This document shows, one piece after another, positions 42,934 to 52,022 of a DNA stretch of 64,000 bases. The position numbers and the translations under genes were made by a program. The number at the start of each line of letters is the position of its first letter. Position 1 is the stretch's first letter. The DNA comes from Planctomycetota bacterium (GTDB taxonomy: Bacteria; Planctomycetota; Phycisphaerae; Phycisphaerales; Phycisphaeraceae): positions 2,604,001 to 2,668,000 of the forward strand of contig CP066225.1 in NCBI GenBank assembly GCA_016350165.1. The letters are read 5' to 3'. A model generated the notes under the pieces. The model did no database searches, was not told the origin of the DNA, and saw only the letters and a program-made list of their open reading frames with translations.

Positions 42934-45297
42934 TCAAATCTTCACAGCCTTCGCCTTGCGAATCTTCAGCTTCGTCCCGCAGAACGTCACATTCGTTTCC
43001 TTTATCGCAAGCTCTTCACCATTAAATTCAACCTTCTTCGCACCCGGAGCATGTAGTACAGGACGTACTTTCAAGCCGCCTGCCGACAAATCACTTTCAA
43101 CCACATCAATTTTCACCGTACCGCGAAGCTGACGCACCTTAAACGTGACACTCGTCCGCTCACCATTCTGATAAGCAAACGTCTTGCCATCATCAAACTT
43201 GTATATGTAGCTCGATGCTTTCGTCTGATCCTTGCTCATGAAGATGTGCAGTTCAACATCATCAAACGCAGTCTCATTCGTCTCACACTTATCGCCGCGC
43301 ATCGGAATCACCGCACCATCACGCACATACAGCGGCGTCGTCTCGTCTTCCTTCTTCGCATTAACAACCTTGCCACCTTCAACCCAACGCCCATTGATCG
43401 TGTTCAGCCAGCTACCCTTCGGTAACTTCACTTCACGCTTCTTCTGATCCTCATCCATACACGGGGCCTGCATGATCGAATCACCAACCATAAACTGATC
43501 ATCGATACGATCCAAAGGCAACTTCTTCGTATCTTTAAAGTGATACAACAGCGGCCGCATAATCGGGTCGCCCAGCTCTTCCTGATCAATATAAAGGTTG
43601 TAAATGTAAGGCATCAACTTGTAACGCATCTGAATAAAATGCTTCACAACCTTCTTCGCCTTACCCTTAAACGTCCAAGGCTCCTGGTCTAATGTGCCAA
43701 TAGACGAATGATTCCTGAAGAATGGGAACAGGAAACAAGTCTTATACCAGTCAATCGCTAATTCCGTATTCGTATCAAAACCAAAGCCCGGTACATCAGG
43801 CCCGTTAAACGGAATGCCCGACAATGATAAGTTCATCGAACAAGGGATCGCGCCACGCAAGTAACGTCTATTCGACGCATTGTCGCCTGTCCAAACAGCC
43901 GCATAACGTGATGTCGAAATAAAACCACTACGACTCAAAAGGAATGGTCTTAGTTCAGGATTCGCCTGCATAAAACCATCTTTCGACGCCTGTGCCATAC
44001 CTAAAGCATACTGCGAGTGATACGTTGCATGACTATCCTTGCCATCATTAAACAGCATGTAATGACACTCAGAAGAACCCGTCGAAGGATCGTTCATATC
44101 CAACCAAGCGCCAATCAAACCATGATCCCCAGCAAACTTGCATACCCACGCTGCCCACCACTCTCTCGTTTTTTTCATTGAGAAGTCAGGGAACACCGTC
44201 GCACCAGGCCACACAAATCCAACAAAGTTCTCACCTTCAGGATTCTTACAGAACACATCCTTCTCGCAGCCATCCTTATAAACATCGTAATTCGGATCGA
44301 CCTTAACGCCCGGGTCAATGATCGGCACAACCGGATGATTGCGTTCCTGTATTTTCCCAATCTCTTTCGCAGGATTCTTAAACAGCTTCTTCTCAAACGT
44401 GAACACACGAAACTCGTTCATGTAATCAATGTCGATCCACAAACCGTCATTCGGAATCTTGTACTTCGTAAAGTTCTTCTCAAGATTATCCAAACACTTG
44501 TATGACTTATAACCCCAACGACATTGCTGATGACCCAACGACCACACTGGCGGCAACGGCGTCACGCCAACCAGCTTCTGCAATTTCTGCGTCAGTTCCT
44601 GCAAGCTCGGTCCCTGAATGAAATACACCTCAGGCATACCATCCGCTGAACCAACACAAAAACGTGTACCCAAAATATCATCCGCATCATTCTGATTTGC
44701 AATGATCACATTCGGATTCATATGCATGAACACCGCATCCGGATTGTTCACCAAAATTCCGCAGTAGTCTTCGCCATTTTTCAGAATCAGATAAGGCACA
44801 GAAATGTAATACGGGTCAAGCGTTCCCTCACTAATCGCCTCGTACGGAAAATCCGCCCAAGCATCTGTATTCCAGAACTTCGTCGAACGCCCCGAATGCT
44901 CAAACCCAAACATCTTTTCGCCAAGCCCATAGAATCGGTAGCTCTTCTCATAATCGAACTGCATGATCCATGCATCACCCGACACACCAAAGAACCGATC
45001 CTCACGTGAACCAAGCAGTTGTTTCCCATTCCCCTTAACGATTTGCAAACCATCTTTAGCATTGATCGTCGCGCGACCCAATTGCTCTGCTTCTTCAGGC
45101 TCACTCAGCACAGCCTGCGAATACTGCTTCGGCCAAGCCTCACCCTTCACAACCAACTTGTAAACATCATCCCCCAAATCTTCAAACGAAAACCCAAACG
45201 TACGATCCTTGATCGCCATCGTTCCAGCTTTCGCATCCAATCCCGATGGCTTCACAAACGAAAAATTTTCAGGCTGCGGGTATTTATTGAAATACAT
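42934..45297 (-). CDS. alpha-glucosidase/alpha-xylosidase (GH31)
   Basis: The ATG at 45297 (MYFNKYPQPENFSF) has AGGTGG upstream and gives 787 residues. GH31 landmarks are PPVWSLGHQQCRWGYKSY, DGLWIDIDYMNEFRVFTF, GAWLDMNDPS with the nucleophile Asp in LDMN, and AAVWTGDNASN with the acid/base Asp. The residue after DMN is Asp instead of the usual Glu. Beta-sandwich domains follow. No signal peptide is seen, so it should be cytoplasmic and act on imported oligosaccharides. It starts a leftward series with AGE, lipoprotein and DUF4434 genes, each with its own terminator. Confidence 0.95.
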   Translation of the reverse strand: MYFNKYPQPENFSFVKPSGLDAKAGTMAIKDRTFGFSFEDLGDDVYKLVVKGEAWPKQYSQAVLSEPEEAEQLGRATINAKDGLQIVKGNGKQLLGSREDRFFGVSGDAWIMQFDYEKSYRFYGLGEKMFGFEHSGRSTKFWNTDAWADFPYEAISEGTLDPYYISVPYLILKNGEDYCGILVNNPDAVFMHMNPNVIIANQNDADDILGTRFCVGSADGMPEVYFIQGPSLQELTQKLQKLVGVTPLPPVWSLGHQQCRWGYKSYKCLDNLEKNFTKYKIPNDGLWIDIDYMNEFRVFTFEKKLFKNPAKEIGKIQERNHPVVPIIDPGVKVDPNYDVYKDGCEKDVFCKNPEGENFVGFVWPGATVFPDFSMKKTREWWAAWVCKFAGDHGLIGAWLDMNDPSTGSSECHYMLFNDGKDSHATYHSQYALGMAQASKDGFMQANPELRPFLLSRSGFISTSRYAAVWTGDNASNRRYLRGAIPCSMNLSLSGIPFNGPDVPGFGFDTNTELAIDWYKTCFLFPFFRNHSSIGTLDQEPWTFKGKAKKVVKHFIQMRYKLMPYIYNLYIDQEELGDPIMRPLLYHFKDTKKLPLDRIDDQFMVGDSIMQAPCMDEDQKKREVKLPKGSWLNTINGRWVEGGKVVNAKKEDETTPLYVRDGAVIPMRGDKCETNETAFDDVELHIFMSKDQTKASSYIYKFDDGKTFAYQNGERTSVTFKVRQLRGTVKIDVVESDLSAGGLKVRPVLHAPGAKKVEFNGEELAIKETNVTFCGTKLKIRKAKAVKI

Positions 45298-45811
45298 TGA
45301 GCCACCTCTCCATATCTGCAATCCACATCATCATCTCCTTCACAACAAGGACACAACTTCGCAGAGCGCACTAAAAATGGTTAACAATCTGTCAGCCCCA
45401 CACAGAGCCGATCAGCGCACGTAATGAGCAAACCTCATCCTGCCAAGTGTCGTGGGTGGTCGGCACGACACCGGTAAACAACGTGCTCAACTAACTTGGT
45501 AACTTGGGTCCACTATTTCTCAGCCGCCCATTCCGGCGACCATCTTTAAGAGCTAATTGCGATACAACACAAACGCTCAAAGGATACGAATTGTAATCAT
45601 ATAGACCCATCAATCCAAACCAACCCACTCATGCCTCCGCAAACCTCACGCTCCATAGCCATTCCTCATCACATCCCAACTTCTCGCCTATCGCGACTAA
45701 CTAACGATTAGCCGTGCCTCTAATCAAATCAATTTTCACTTTTTGCACACATATCCAGCACATCCTTCCACTCCCTCTAGGCAAAACTGCTTCATAACCG
45801 ATAATACCCCT
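45298..45811. other. gap between GH31 and ddl
   Basis: About 514 bp. It holds a hairpin with 8-bp arms GTGTCGTG/CACGACAC at 45447-45471 and an imperfect CTAA..TTAG palindrome at 45697-45711. No gene is supported; the in-frame TTG at 45743 upstream of ddl is not believed. Confidence 0.5.
45697..45711. repeat. CTAATC palindrome copy 4 (degenerate)
   Basis: CTAACTAACGATTAG, imperfect, about 100 bp before the ddl start. Confidence 0.5.
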
Positions 45812-46756
45812 GTGAATCCTTTAGCAGATCGTCAACTCAATATCATCGTCCTCGCAGGCGGCCCCGACGCCGAACGCGAAGTCTCTCTCATGTCAGGTGA
45901 GCAAGTCGCCGCCGCCCTCACAACCGCCGGCCACAACGTCCAGATCCACGATATCACCCCCGATGATCACTCCGCCATCGACGCATTCCATCAAACCAGC
46001 TGCGATCTCATTTTCCCCATCCTTCACGGCAAGTGGGGCGAGGGGGGCGAACTCCAACACCTCCTCGAATCACACAACATCCCCTTCGTAGGCTCAACCG
46101 CCCTCGCATCACGTATCTGCATGGACAAGCAGCAAACCAAACTCATCCTTCAGGATCAAAATATCCCGACTCCTACCTTTCAGGTTCTCCGCGAGTCCGA
46201 TCCCTCAACCTTAACCGTCCCCGTCGTCGTCAAACCAGTCGATGAAGGCTCATCCATAGACCTCTTCATCTGCCGCACACAACACGAACTCGACGAAGCT
46301 CGCCATCTGCTTCACAAAAAACACACACGCCTCATGGTCGAGCAATTCATTCAAGGCCGCGAACTAACGGTCGGCATTATCCCATCCCCACAAAACCCAA
46401 CCCAATACCAACCCCTCCCCATCCTCGAGATTAAACCCGCCACAGAATTCTACGACTACCAAGCCAAGTACATCCGTGACGACACCGTCTACACCTTCGA
46501 TACGGGCCTCACCCCACAACTTTCTTCAGAAATCCAAAACCTCGCCCAACGCGCCCACCTTGAACTCGGTGCTCGCCACTTCTCGCGCGTCGACTTTATC
46601 TTTGCCGGCGATGGCACCCCATACATCCTCGAAATCAACACCATCCCTGGCTGCACCACCCACTCCCTTCTCCCCATGGCCGCCAACCACTTCGGCCTCC
46701 CATTCCCCCAACTCACCAACCTCCTCGCCCAAACAGCCCTCCACCAACTGGTCTAA
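45812..46756 (+). CDS. ddl: D-alanine--D-alanine ligase
   Basis: From GTG 45812 (VNPLADRQLNIIVLAGGPDA) the product is 314 residues, a normal length; an in-frame TTG at 45743 adds a Pro/Thr-rich tail foreign to the family. ATP-grasp features are EREVSLMSGEQVAAAL, FPILHGKWGEGGELQHLLES, PVVVKPVDEGSSIDLF and YILEINTIPGCTTHSLLP. The enzyme joins two D-alanines for peptidoglycan. An FtsQ-like gene lies about 4 kb away on the other strand; in many bacteria ddl and ftsQ are adjacent. Confidence 0.95.
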   Translation: MNPLADRQLNIIVLAGGPDAEREVSLMSGEQVAAALTTAGHNVQIHDITPDDHSAIDAFHQTSCDLIFPILHGKWGEGGELQHLLESHNIPFVGSTALASRICMDKQQTKLILQDQNIPTPTFQVLRESDPSTLTVPVVVKPVDEGSSIDLFICRTQHELDEARHLLHKKHTRLMVEQFIQGRELTVGIIPSPQNPTQYQPLPILEIKPATEFYDYQAKYIRDDTVYTFDTGLTPQLSSEIQNLAQRAHLELGARHFSRVDFIFAGDGTPYILEINTIPGCTTHSLLPMAANHFGLPFPQLTNLLAQTALHQLV

Positions 46757-46823
46757 TATCTCAAAAACACATCCCTTTCCCTCAATCTTGAACCTATCCA
46801 ATTATCACTGCGCACAAGCCAAC

Positions 46824-46842
46824 GATACGTTCAAGTGAAACA
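46824..46842 (+). repeat. GATACG repeat, isolated copy B
   Basis: GATACGTTCAAGTGAAACA preceded by CAAC, in the gap between ddl and the DUF5063 gene. Confidence 0.7.
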
Positions 46843-46945
46843 ACCCCACACACCATCGACATATCCTAAAAACATGTCGATAAAACACTATTCATTAAGC
46901 ATATTCTTTCTGCCAATCCCAACCCCCATCCTTTATAATCCACCC

Positions 46946-47467
46946 ATGACCACTTCCGAGCAGCAACACATCGCATTAACCAACTTCGCTCAAATCGCTC
47001 AAGTCTACTGCACTTTCATCGATTCACTCGAACATACCAAGCCACCCAAACTCTATTCCCAACTCGAATCCCTCCTCATCAAACTTCATACAGCCATCCT
47101 CCCCATCCGCCCTTTGCTTGGCGACGTCGAGCACGACCATCTCGATATGACCCATGAGCAAAGAAAAAACATCGCTCAAATCATCGCCAATGCGGTTGCA
47201 GCAGAGACCCACCAGCTAATGGATGACTTTGAATCTCTCGGTGGCCATGAAGACTACATCCGTCGAATAAACATGTTCTGGGATGATCTTAACGACATCT
47301 ACAGCGATCTCGCCGATGGCCTCGCACGCTGGAACCTAGGCACACAAGATGCTCACGACGACGCGCAATGGGTATGGCGCCGCGGCTTCGAAATACATTG
47401 GGGCGAGCATCTCACCCGAGCCGCTCAAACCATCCACGAAATCCGCTATACCCTCCACCTCGACTAG
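46946..47467 (+). CDS. DUF5063 family protein
   Basis: The ATG at 46946 (MTTSEQQHIALTNFAQIAQV) gives 173 residues; the longer frame from 46835 begins inside a dispersed repeat and is not believed. The all-helical domain has YCTFIDSL, KLYSQLESLLIKLHTAILPI, FWDDLNDIYSDLADGLARW and a C-terminal WGEHLTRAAQTIHEIRYTLH. This is the DUF5063 pattern, whose function is unknown; homologues are cytoplasmic. Confidence 0.75.
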   Translation: MTTSEQQHIALTNFAQIAQVYCTFIDSLEHTKPPKLYSQLESLLIKLHTAILPIRPLLGDVEHDHLDMTHEQRKNIAQIIANAVAAETHQLMDDFESLGGHEDYIRRINMFWDDLNDIYSDLADGLARWNLGTQDAHDDAQWVWRRGFEIHWGEHLTRAAQTIHEIRYTLHLD

Positions 47468-47839
47468 CTTACCGCCAAACCAATTGCTGAATCACATCAG
47501 TCGTCCGTGCTTTATCTGTTCATAGACTTCTTTTACGAAGCCTGTCTATCACGCAATAAACCGCTAATAAAATCCACCGTTAACGTTTATCCGCTCTTCC
47601 CCTCACGATTCACTTCCCTATAACCGACCGCTTCTTGCAATTTCATCTATATCACTCACAGCACAATAAATTTCTCTTCCCCAAAAGATAGTCACGTGTT
47701 ATAATCAATGAAACAGTTTCATACACAGATTCATTAACCCGGATTTACAACATAATCTCACCATTCAAATTACATGTAAGTGTTTGTAATCAATATGTTT
47801 AATAAGTCATTGAATGGCAATGTAAGGGGATATAAACGA
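47468..47839. other. gap upstream of GH16 gene with two palindromes
   Basis: About 370 bp without a gene. A perfect inverted repeat ATGAAAC-A-GTTTCAT lies at 47708-47722, and the palindrome TTACATGTAA at 47770-47779. Either could be a regulatory site. Confidence 0.45.
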
Positions 47840-49183
47840 ATGCCAAATTTGAAAACCATTAAAAGAACCCTATCAACACTTGCTGCAATCAGCCTTCTGA
47901 CAACCGCCCACGCAGACTACTGGACACTCACTCAGTCCGACGAATTCAACGGCTCTGCCATCGACTCCAGCTTCTGGAATGTTCGTGACCAAGGCTATTG
48001 GCACAACAACGAACTCCAATACTACTCACCTTCACAAGCCTACATCGACAACGGCCACCTCCAGATCAAAGCCGAAAACAAAACCGTTCCCGGTTACGCT
48101 CACCCCTACATCTCCGCTCGTCTCGAATCCAAACCCACTCAGGCCTATGGTAAATTTGAAGTCCGCGCAAAAATCCCAACAACCAAAGGCATTTGGCCCG
48201 CTATCTGGCTCGTCCCCACTGACACATGGACCTACCCCTGGCCAACTGGCGGCGAAATCGACATCATGGAACACCGTGGCTCCACACCATGGAAAATCAC
48301 CTCCGCATACCACCACGGCAACGTTCCCAATCAACCAACCTCATTCGCAACCGAATACACATCACCCACAACACCTTGGCCTGATGCATTCCACACATAC
48401 ACCGCTGAATGGTCTCCACACGCAATCCGCTACTACGTTGACGGCATCAATCACTACACCATTACAAACCAACAAGCCAACATCGCCTCAGCTCCCATGT
48501 CACTCATCCTCAACGTCGCTATCGGCGGCGACTTCGACGGTAACCCCGATCACACCACCCAATTCCCTCAATACATGACCGTTGACTATGTTCGCTTCTA
48601 CGAATGGACCAAGTCAGGTTTGCATACCTTCAATAACGGTAACTTCGAATCCGGCATCAATGATTGGACTATCACCGGCAACGCATACCACCACCAACAC
48701 GATCTCTCTACCACACCCAAACAAACCGCCTATGAAGGCACCGGCCATCACGCCATGAAACTTTTTGGTTTCGCAGACACCGAAATCTCACAAAACCTCA
48801 TCACCGTAATGCCCAACACCACTTACACCCTCTCTGCATCCGCTCGTACCAACTACGATGACTCAATCGCAGGCACCGATAATATCGTAGGTATGTATGT
48901 CAACTTATTTGATCGTTTCGATCAACTCATCAAATCCGAATGGGTCAATGTTCTTGATGGTAACTCAACACAAGAAGTATGGTTCACAGAACAGCTCTTA
49001 ATCTCAACGCCTGCCAACGCCTCCTACGCGCAAGTAGGCGTTAAATTCCTCAATCCTTCATGGCAGGGCGGTGCAGTCTGGGTCGATAACATTGCATTCC
49101 ACACACCCGAACCATCATCACTCATCCTTCTCTCATCAGCTTCATTACTCATTCTTCGCCGCAAGCGTTTAACAATACACTAG
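47840..49183 (+). CDS. GH16 family beta-glucanase-like protein with CBM-like domain and PEP-CTERM
   Basis: The ATG at 47840 (MPNLKTIKRTLSTLAAISLL) has AAGGGG upstream and gives a signal peptide. The GH16 catalytic motif is GEIDIMEHRG, with two glutamates flanking an aspartate. Upstream are YWTLTQSDEFNGSAID and YGKFEVRAKIPTTKGIWPAI, also typical. The second domain (about 260-420) starts NNGNFESGINDWTITG, like a CBM4/9-type carbohydrate-binding module. The C-terminus is PEP-CTERM (TPEPSSLILLSSASLLIL then basic residues). Laminarin or another beta-glucan is the likely substrate. Confidence 0.93.
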   Translation: MPNLKTIKRTLSTLAAISLLTTAHADYWTLTQSDEFNGSAIDSSFWNVRDQGYWHNNELQYYSPSQAYIDNGHLQIKAENKTVPGYAHPYISARLESKPTQAYGKFEVRAKIPTTKGIWPAIWLVPTDTWTYPWPTGGEIDIMEHRGSTPWKITSAYHHGNVPNQPTSFATEYTSPTTPWPDAFHTYTAEWSPHAIRYYVDGINHYTITNQQANIASAPMSLILNVAIGGDFDGNPDHTTQFPQYMTVDYVRFYEWTKSGLHTFNNGNFESGINDWTITGNAYHHQHDLSTTPKQTAYEGTGHHAMKLFGFADTEISQNLITVMPNTTYTLSASARTNYDDSIAGTDNIVGMYVNLFDRFDQLIKSEWVNVLDGNSTQEVWFTEQLLISTPANASYAQVGVKFLNPSWQGGAVWVDNIAFHTPEPSSLILLSSASLLILRRKRLTIH

Positions 49184-49188
49184 TACGC

Positions 49189-49203
49189 CTAACCATAAGT
49201 TAG
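49189..49203. repeat. CTAATC palindrome copy 5 (CTAAC..GTTAG variant)
   Basis: CTAAC-CATAA-GTTAG, five bases after the GH16 stop codon. Confidence 0.65.
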
Positions 49204-49225
49204 ATGAAACGAGATTGAAAAACCT

Positions 49226-49270
49226 CCATTGGCGCTTCGCTCTATCGTGCGATGTGCCAATGGTTTTTCT
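49226..49270. terminator. bidirectional terminator between GH16 and DHDPS-family genes
   Basis: CCATTGGC/GCCAATGG stem with a 22-nt loop. T tracts lie on both outer sides, so it can serve both convergent genes. Confidence 0.75.
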
Positions 49271-49283
49271 TTTCATATAACGA

Positions 49284-50213
49284 CTACATCACCAACCCCT
49301 GTTCCATTAGTAACCGTCTTAGCCTCGCCCGACCATTCCACTCCAACAACTCCAACGGCATCGCTGCACGCACATCGCACATCCCCATCATCCCCAACGC
49401 ACATTTAAGCGATTTCACAGCCTCATTAATCCCAATCTCTCCCTCACCATATAACTGTGCCGTCATCTCGACCAACTGTTTATGCAGCAATTTCGCCTTG
49501 TCATGATTCTCTCGATTTACCGCAGCAAACAAATCCGCATACACACGTGGCAATATATTCGCACCGCCCGGCACACCACCATCAGCCCCCGCCACTAACG
49601 CTGGATACAGCAGCACATCCGGCCCAACCAATATCACCACATCCTCCCGCTCATCTTTCACACGAATTACCTTCTCTAAAAACGTCATATCACCCGACGA
49701 ATCCTTCATCCCAATCACATTCGGATGATCAAACAATTCACTTACCACTTCTTCATTTAACTTATTCCCCGTCAGCCCCGGATAGTGATACACCATCATC
49801 GGCAGCTCCGACTGATCCGCCAACCTTTCCAAACTCTTACCCAGTACCGACTCTCTAACCTTGTAATAGAACGGCCCCGCGCACAATACCGCATCCGCAC
49901 CACACTCACTCGCCCACTCAACCATCTCAAGCGAATCTTCTTCCGAACAATCCATCACTCCCACAATCACAGGCACACCACCTCGCAACCCACTACATAC
50001 CTCAACCCCTCGCCGAACGACTTCCTTCTTCACTTCCTTCGCAAGCGATACATTCTCACCAGTAGATCCCAACAATAACACGCTATCCACCCCACCACGT
50101 ATGACATGTCCCAACACCCGCTTCAGCCCACTCACATCAACACCGCACCCCGCATCCAACGGCGTGATCAACGGCACCATAATCCCACGAAATATCGCTC
50201 TTTCACTCGACAT
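49284..50213 (-). CDS. dihydrodipicolinate synthase/N-acetylneuraminate lyase family protein
   Basis: A protein of 309 residues forming a class I aldolase TIM barrel. The pyruvate-binding loop GSTGEN is at 49-54, the conserved Tyr is in MVYHYPG (about 142), and the Schiff-base lysine is Lys170 in VIGMKDSSGD. Members may be DapA, N-acetylneuraminate lyase or 2-keto-3-deoxy sugar-acid aldolases. Close company with two sodium symporters and an AGE epimerase nearby favours a sugar-acid or sialic acid role over lysine synthesis, but this is inference. Confidence 0.9.
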   Translation of the reverse strand: MSSERAIFRGIMVPLITPLDAGCGVDVSGLKRVLGHVIRGGVDSVLLLGSTGENVSLAKEVKKEVVRRGVEVCSGLRGGVPVIVGVMDCSEEDSLEMVEWASECGADAVLCAGPFYYKVRESVLGKSLERLADQSELPMMVYHYPGLTGNKLNEEVVSELFDHPNVIGMKDSSGDMTFLEKVIRVKDEREDVVILVGPDVLLYPALVAGADGGVPGGANILPRVYADLFAAVNRENHDKAKLLHKQLVEMTAQLYGEGEIGINEAVKSLKCALGMMGMCDVRAAMPLELLEWNGRARLRRLLMEQGLVM

Positions 50214-50534
50214 TGCTTATCCCCATGCAGCAAGTTGCATCAATGTTTGCCGTGTACCCAAACAAAATACACAGCAGCCAATCAATCTCATTCGCGATGG
50301 TGATAAAACGACCTACTTGTCACCGCGGTAGTAACTCACACAACACGCTTTTAAAAATCAACATTTGCTACTAATCTTATCGCCTTCAACCCCAAAACCT
50401 CGCCACCATTTCCCCTCATATCACTCACCATTACCTACCATCATCATCCATTCATCACCTCTCCCAAACAAAAAACGCAAGCCAAATTGACCTGCGTCTC
50501 CATCTTCTCTGTGTCACATCTTCATCACTATGAC
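50214..50534. other. gap with terminator
   Basis: About 320 bp. It holds a minus-strand terminator-like stem ACGCA/TGCGT at 50470-50497 followed by six T, serving the FtsQ-like gene. No other feature is clear. Confidence 0.5.
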
Positions 50535-51557
50535 TCAGAATCTATTCAACGTATTTTGTATATCCCCAGTCCCTCTCATCTCAATTCCATAACTGCTTTG
50601 ATCGAATTTCAGATTCACGCTCCAAATCTCAACAGTCTTTACGCCCTGCTGTGCCAACCCACGAAGCATCTGATCATTCAGCACTTTACGCATGTTTATC
50701 ACCTTCTCCGATGTCGAAACCTCAATCCCCTGTTTCTCCAAAGGCGATTTCCCCCAAACAATATCAAAGCCAGCCGTCGTTCTTAGCACCACCCTCGTGC
50801 GGCCCGAATTATCAGCCTCACTTACATCCACCATATCAATCATCTTCGAGCCATTTTCATGACGCAATACTTCAGCCACCGATAACCCCGCCATCAAACT
50901 CGAATCTTCCCAACGCTCACCAACTTCAACATACCCACTTCTCACACCACTAATCACAGGAAACTGCGGATACAAACGCACCTGATGTTCCTGCAACAAA
51001 ATCGGCAGCACAACGCCCTTGCTATCCACCGCACGATAACCATGCATCGTCGGCACAAGCGCCATCGGCTCACGATAACTCGCTTCAACTAAAATCCGCC
51101 CATTCTTCAATCTTCTCAACCCCGTTAGCTCATCCACCCAACTGATATCTGAAACCAAACCAGCAGCACGCTGCAATCGCATCCCATCAAGCGGGTTCGG
51201 CAACTCTTCATTTCTCGGACACACACTCTCCGCAACCGCCACACACATCTCATCAATGATCCACTGGTTCTCGCGTTCCAGCATCCATTCAGGCACCCCT
51301 GCCAGAAGCACATCTTCAGGATAAATCTCCCTCGCCCACTCACGCTTCGCGTAATCCGTCACACCTTTCTCAATGTATCGCCACCCAACAACCATACCCA
51401 TCACCAGCGCAACCCAACCCAATACCTGCAACCCAACCATCGTCCGTTGCGGGTCCCATTTCGCAGACGTACCACCACCCAGGCGGCCGCCCTTCTTTGA
51501 AGCAGCCTTCTTCTTACTCCCACCCTTTACAGATTCGCGTGTCAGAAACCAGCCCAT
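50535..51557 (-). CDS. FtsQ/DivIB-like cell division protein
   Basis: A protein of 340 residues with a basic, Gly/Ser/Lys-rich cytoplasmic N-terminus, one membrane helix (MVGLQVLGWVALVMGMVVGW) and a long extracytoplasmic part. A POTRA-like stretch is followed by WVDELTGLRRLKNGRILVEA and SYREPMALV, then YRAVDSKGVVLP, which resembles the FtsQ beta domain. GGAG lies five bases before the ATG. FtsQ links early and late divisome proteins. The likeness is moderate, so the call is tentative. Confidence 0.6.
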   Translation of the reverse strand: MGWFLTRESVKGGSKKKAASKKGGRLGGGTSAKWDPQRTMVGLQVLGWVALVMGMVVGWRYIEKGVTDYAKREWAREIYPEDVLLAGVPEWMLERENQWIIDEMCVAVAESVCPRNEELPNPLDGMRLQRAAGLVSDISWVDELTGLRRLKNGRILVEASYREPMALVPTMHGYRAVDSKGVVLPILLQEHQVRLYPQFPVISGVRSGYVEVGERWEDSSLMAGLSVAEVLRHENGSKMIDMVDVSEADNSGRTRVVLRTTAGFDIVWGKSPLEKQGIEVSTSEKVINMRKVLNDQMLRGLAQQGVKTVEIWSVNLKFDQSSYGIEMRGTGDIQNTLNRF

Positions 51558-51904
51558 GCCAACTCCATTTACCGTTCGTCTCTAAATTCCATATCAATAC
51601 GTGAAAGCAAAATCACTTCTCACGCTAATCCCCCCTCAATCCAAGCACACCCATATCCCACCACCTCATTTATCGGCAATCACATCCCATAACCAACACC
51701 TATCCCCCACCTCCCATTACTGCCGCCCCCACAATTATCAGCTCACACTTTTATCAGACCTCCCACTCACTTCCCACCCCATTCACCACCTTTCGCGCTA
51801 AATCCCCAACCATTCACCACCCTCTCCCCATTCCTTGCCCAATTAGCCGCAAGATCCCATTCCAAACTTCAATACTCCCACGACATCCCCATTCTTCAAT
51901 CAAC

Positions 51905-51923
51905 GATACGTTTTAGTGCAACA
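51905..51923 (+). repeat. GATACG repeat, isolated copy C
   Basis: GATACGTTTTAGTGCAACA preceded by CAAC. The downstream flank (AGCCAGCTAGCCACGCTCAC) resembles the flank after the first copy of the 62.5-kb array. Confidence 0.7.
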
Positions 51924-51968
51924 ATTCAACCAATAGCCAGCTAGCCACGCTCACTCTTCACAATTAAA

Positions 51969-51996
51969 AACGCCGCTCTCTAAAGAGAACGACGTT
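51969..51996 (-). terminator. intrinsic terminator of first symporter gene
   Basis: A stem with AACG/CGTT and TCTCT/AGAGA segments and a minus-strand T tract. A closely similar hairpin follows the paralogous symporter gene at 53749-53774. Confidence 0.7.
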
Positions 51997-52022
51997 CATT
52001 CTGATTCGTATTCAGCCGCAAC

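Larger units (their letters stand above)
51558..52022. other. gap with GATACG repeat copy and terminator
   Basis: About 465 bp of C-rich sequence. One GATACG repeat copy (51905-51923) and a minus-strand terminator at 51969-51996 are the only clear features. The 66-residue open frame at 51601 is not supported. Confidence 0.5.

Noticed and set aside
42934-45297. Loss of function in GH31 because DMNEP reads DMNDP
   Set aside because: The nucleophile Asp and the acid/base Asp are both present; the changed residue is conservative.
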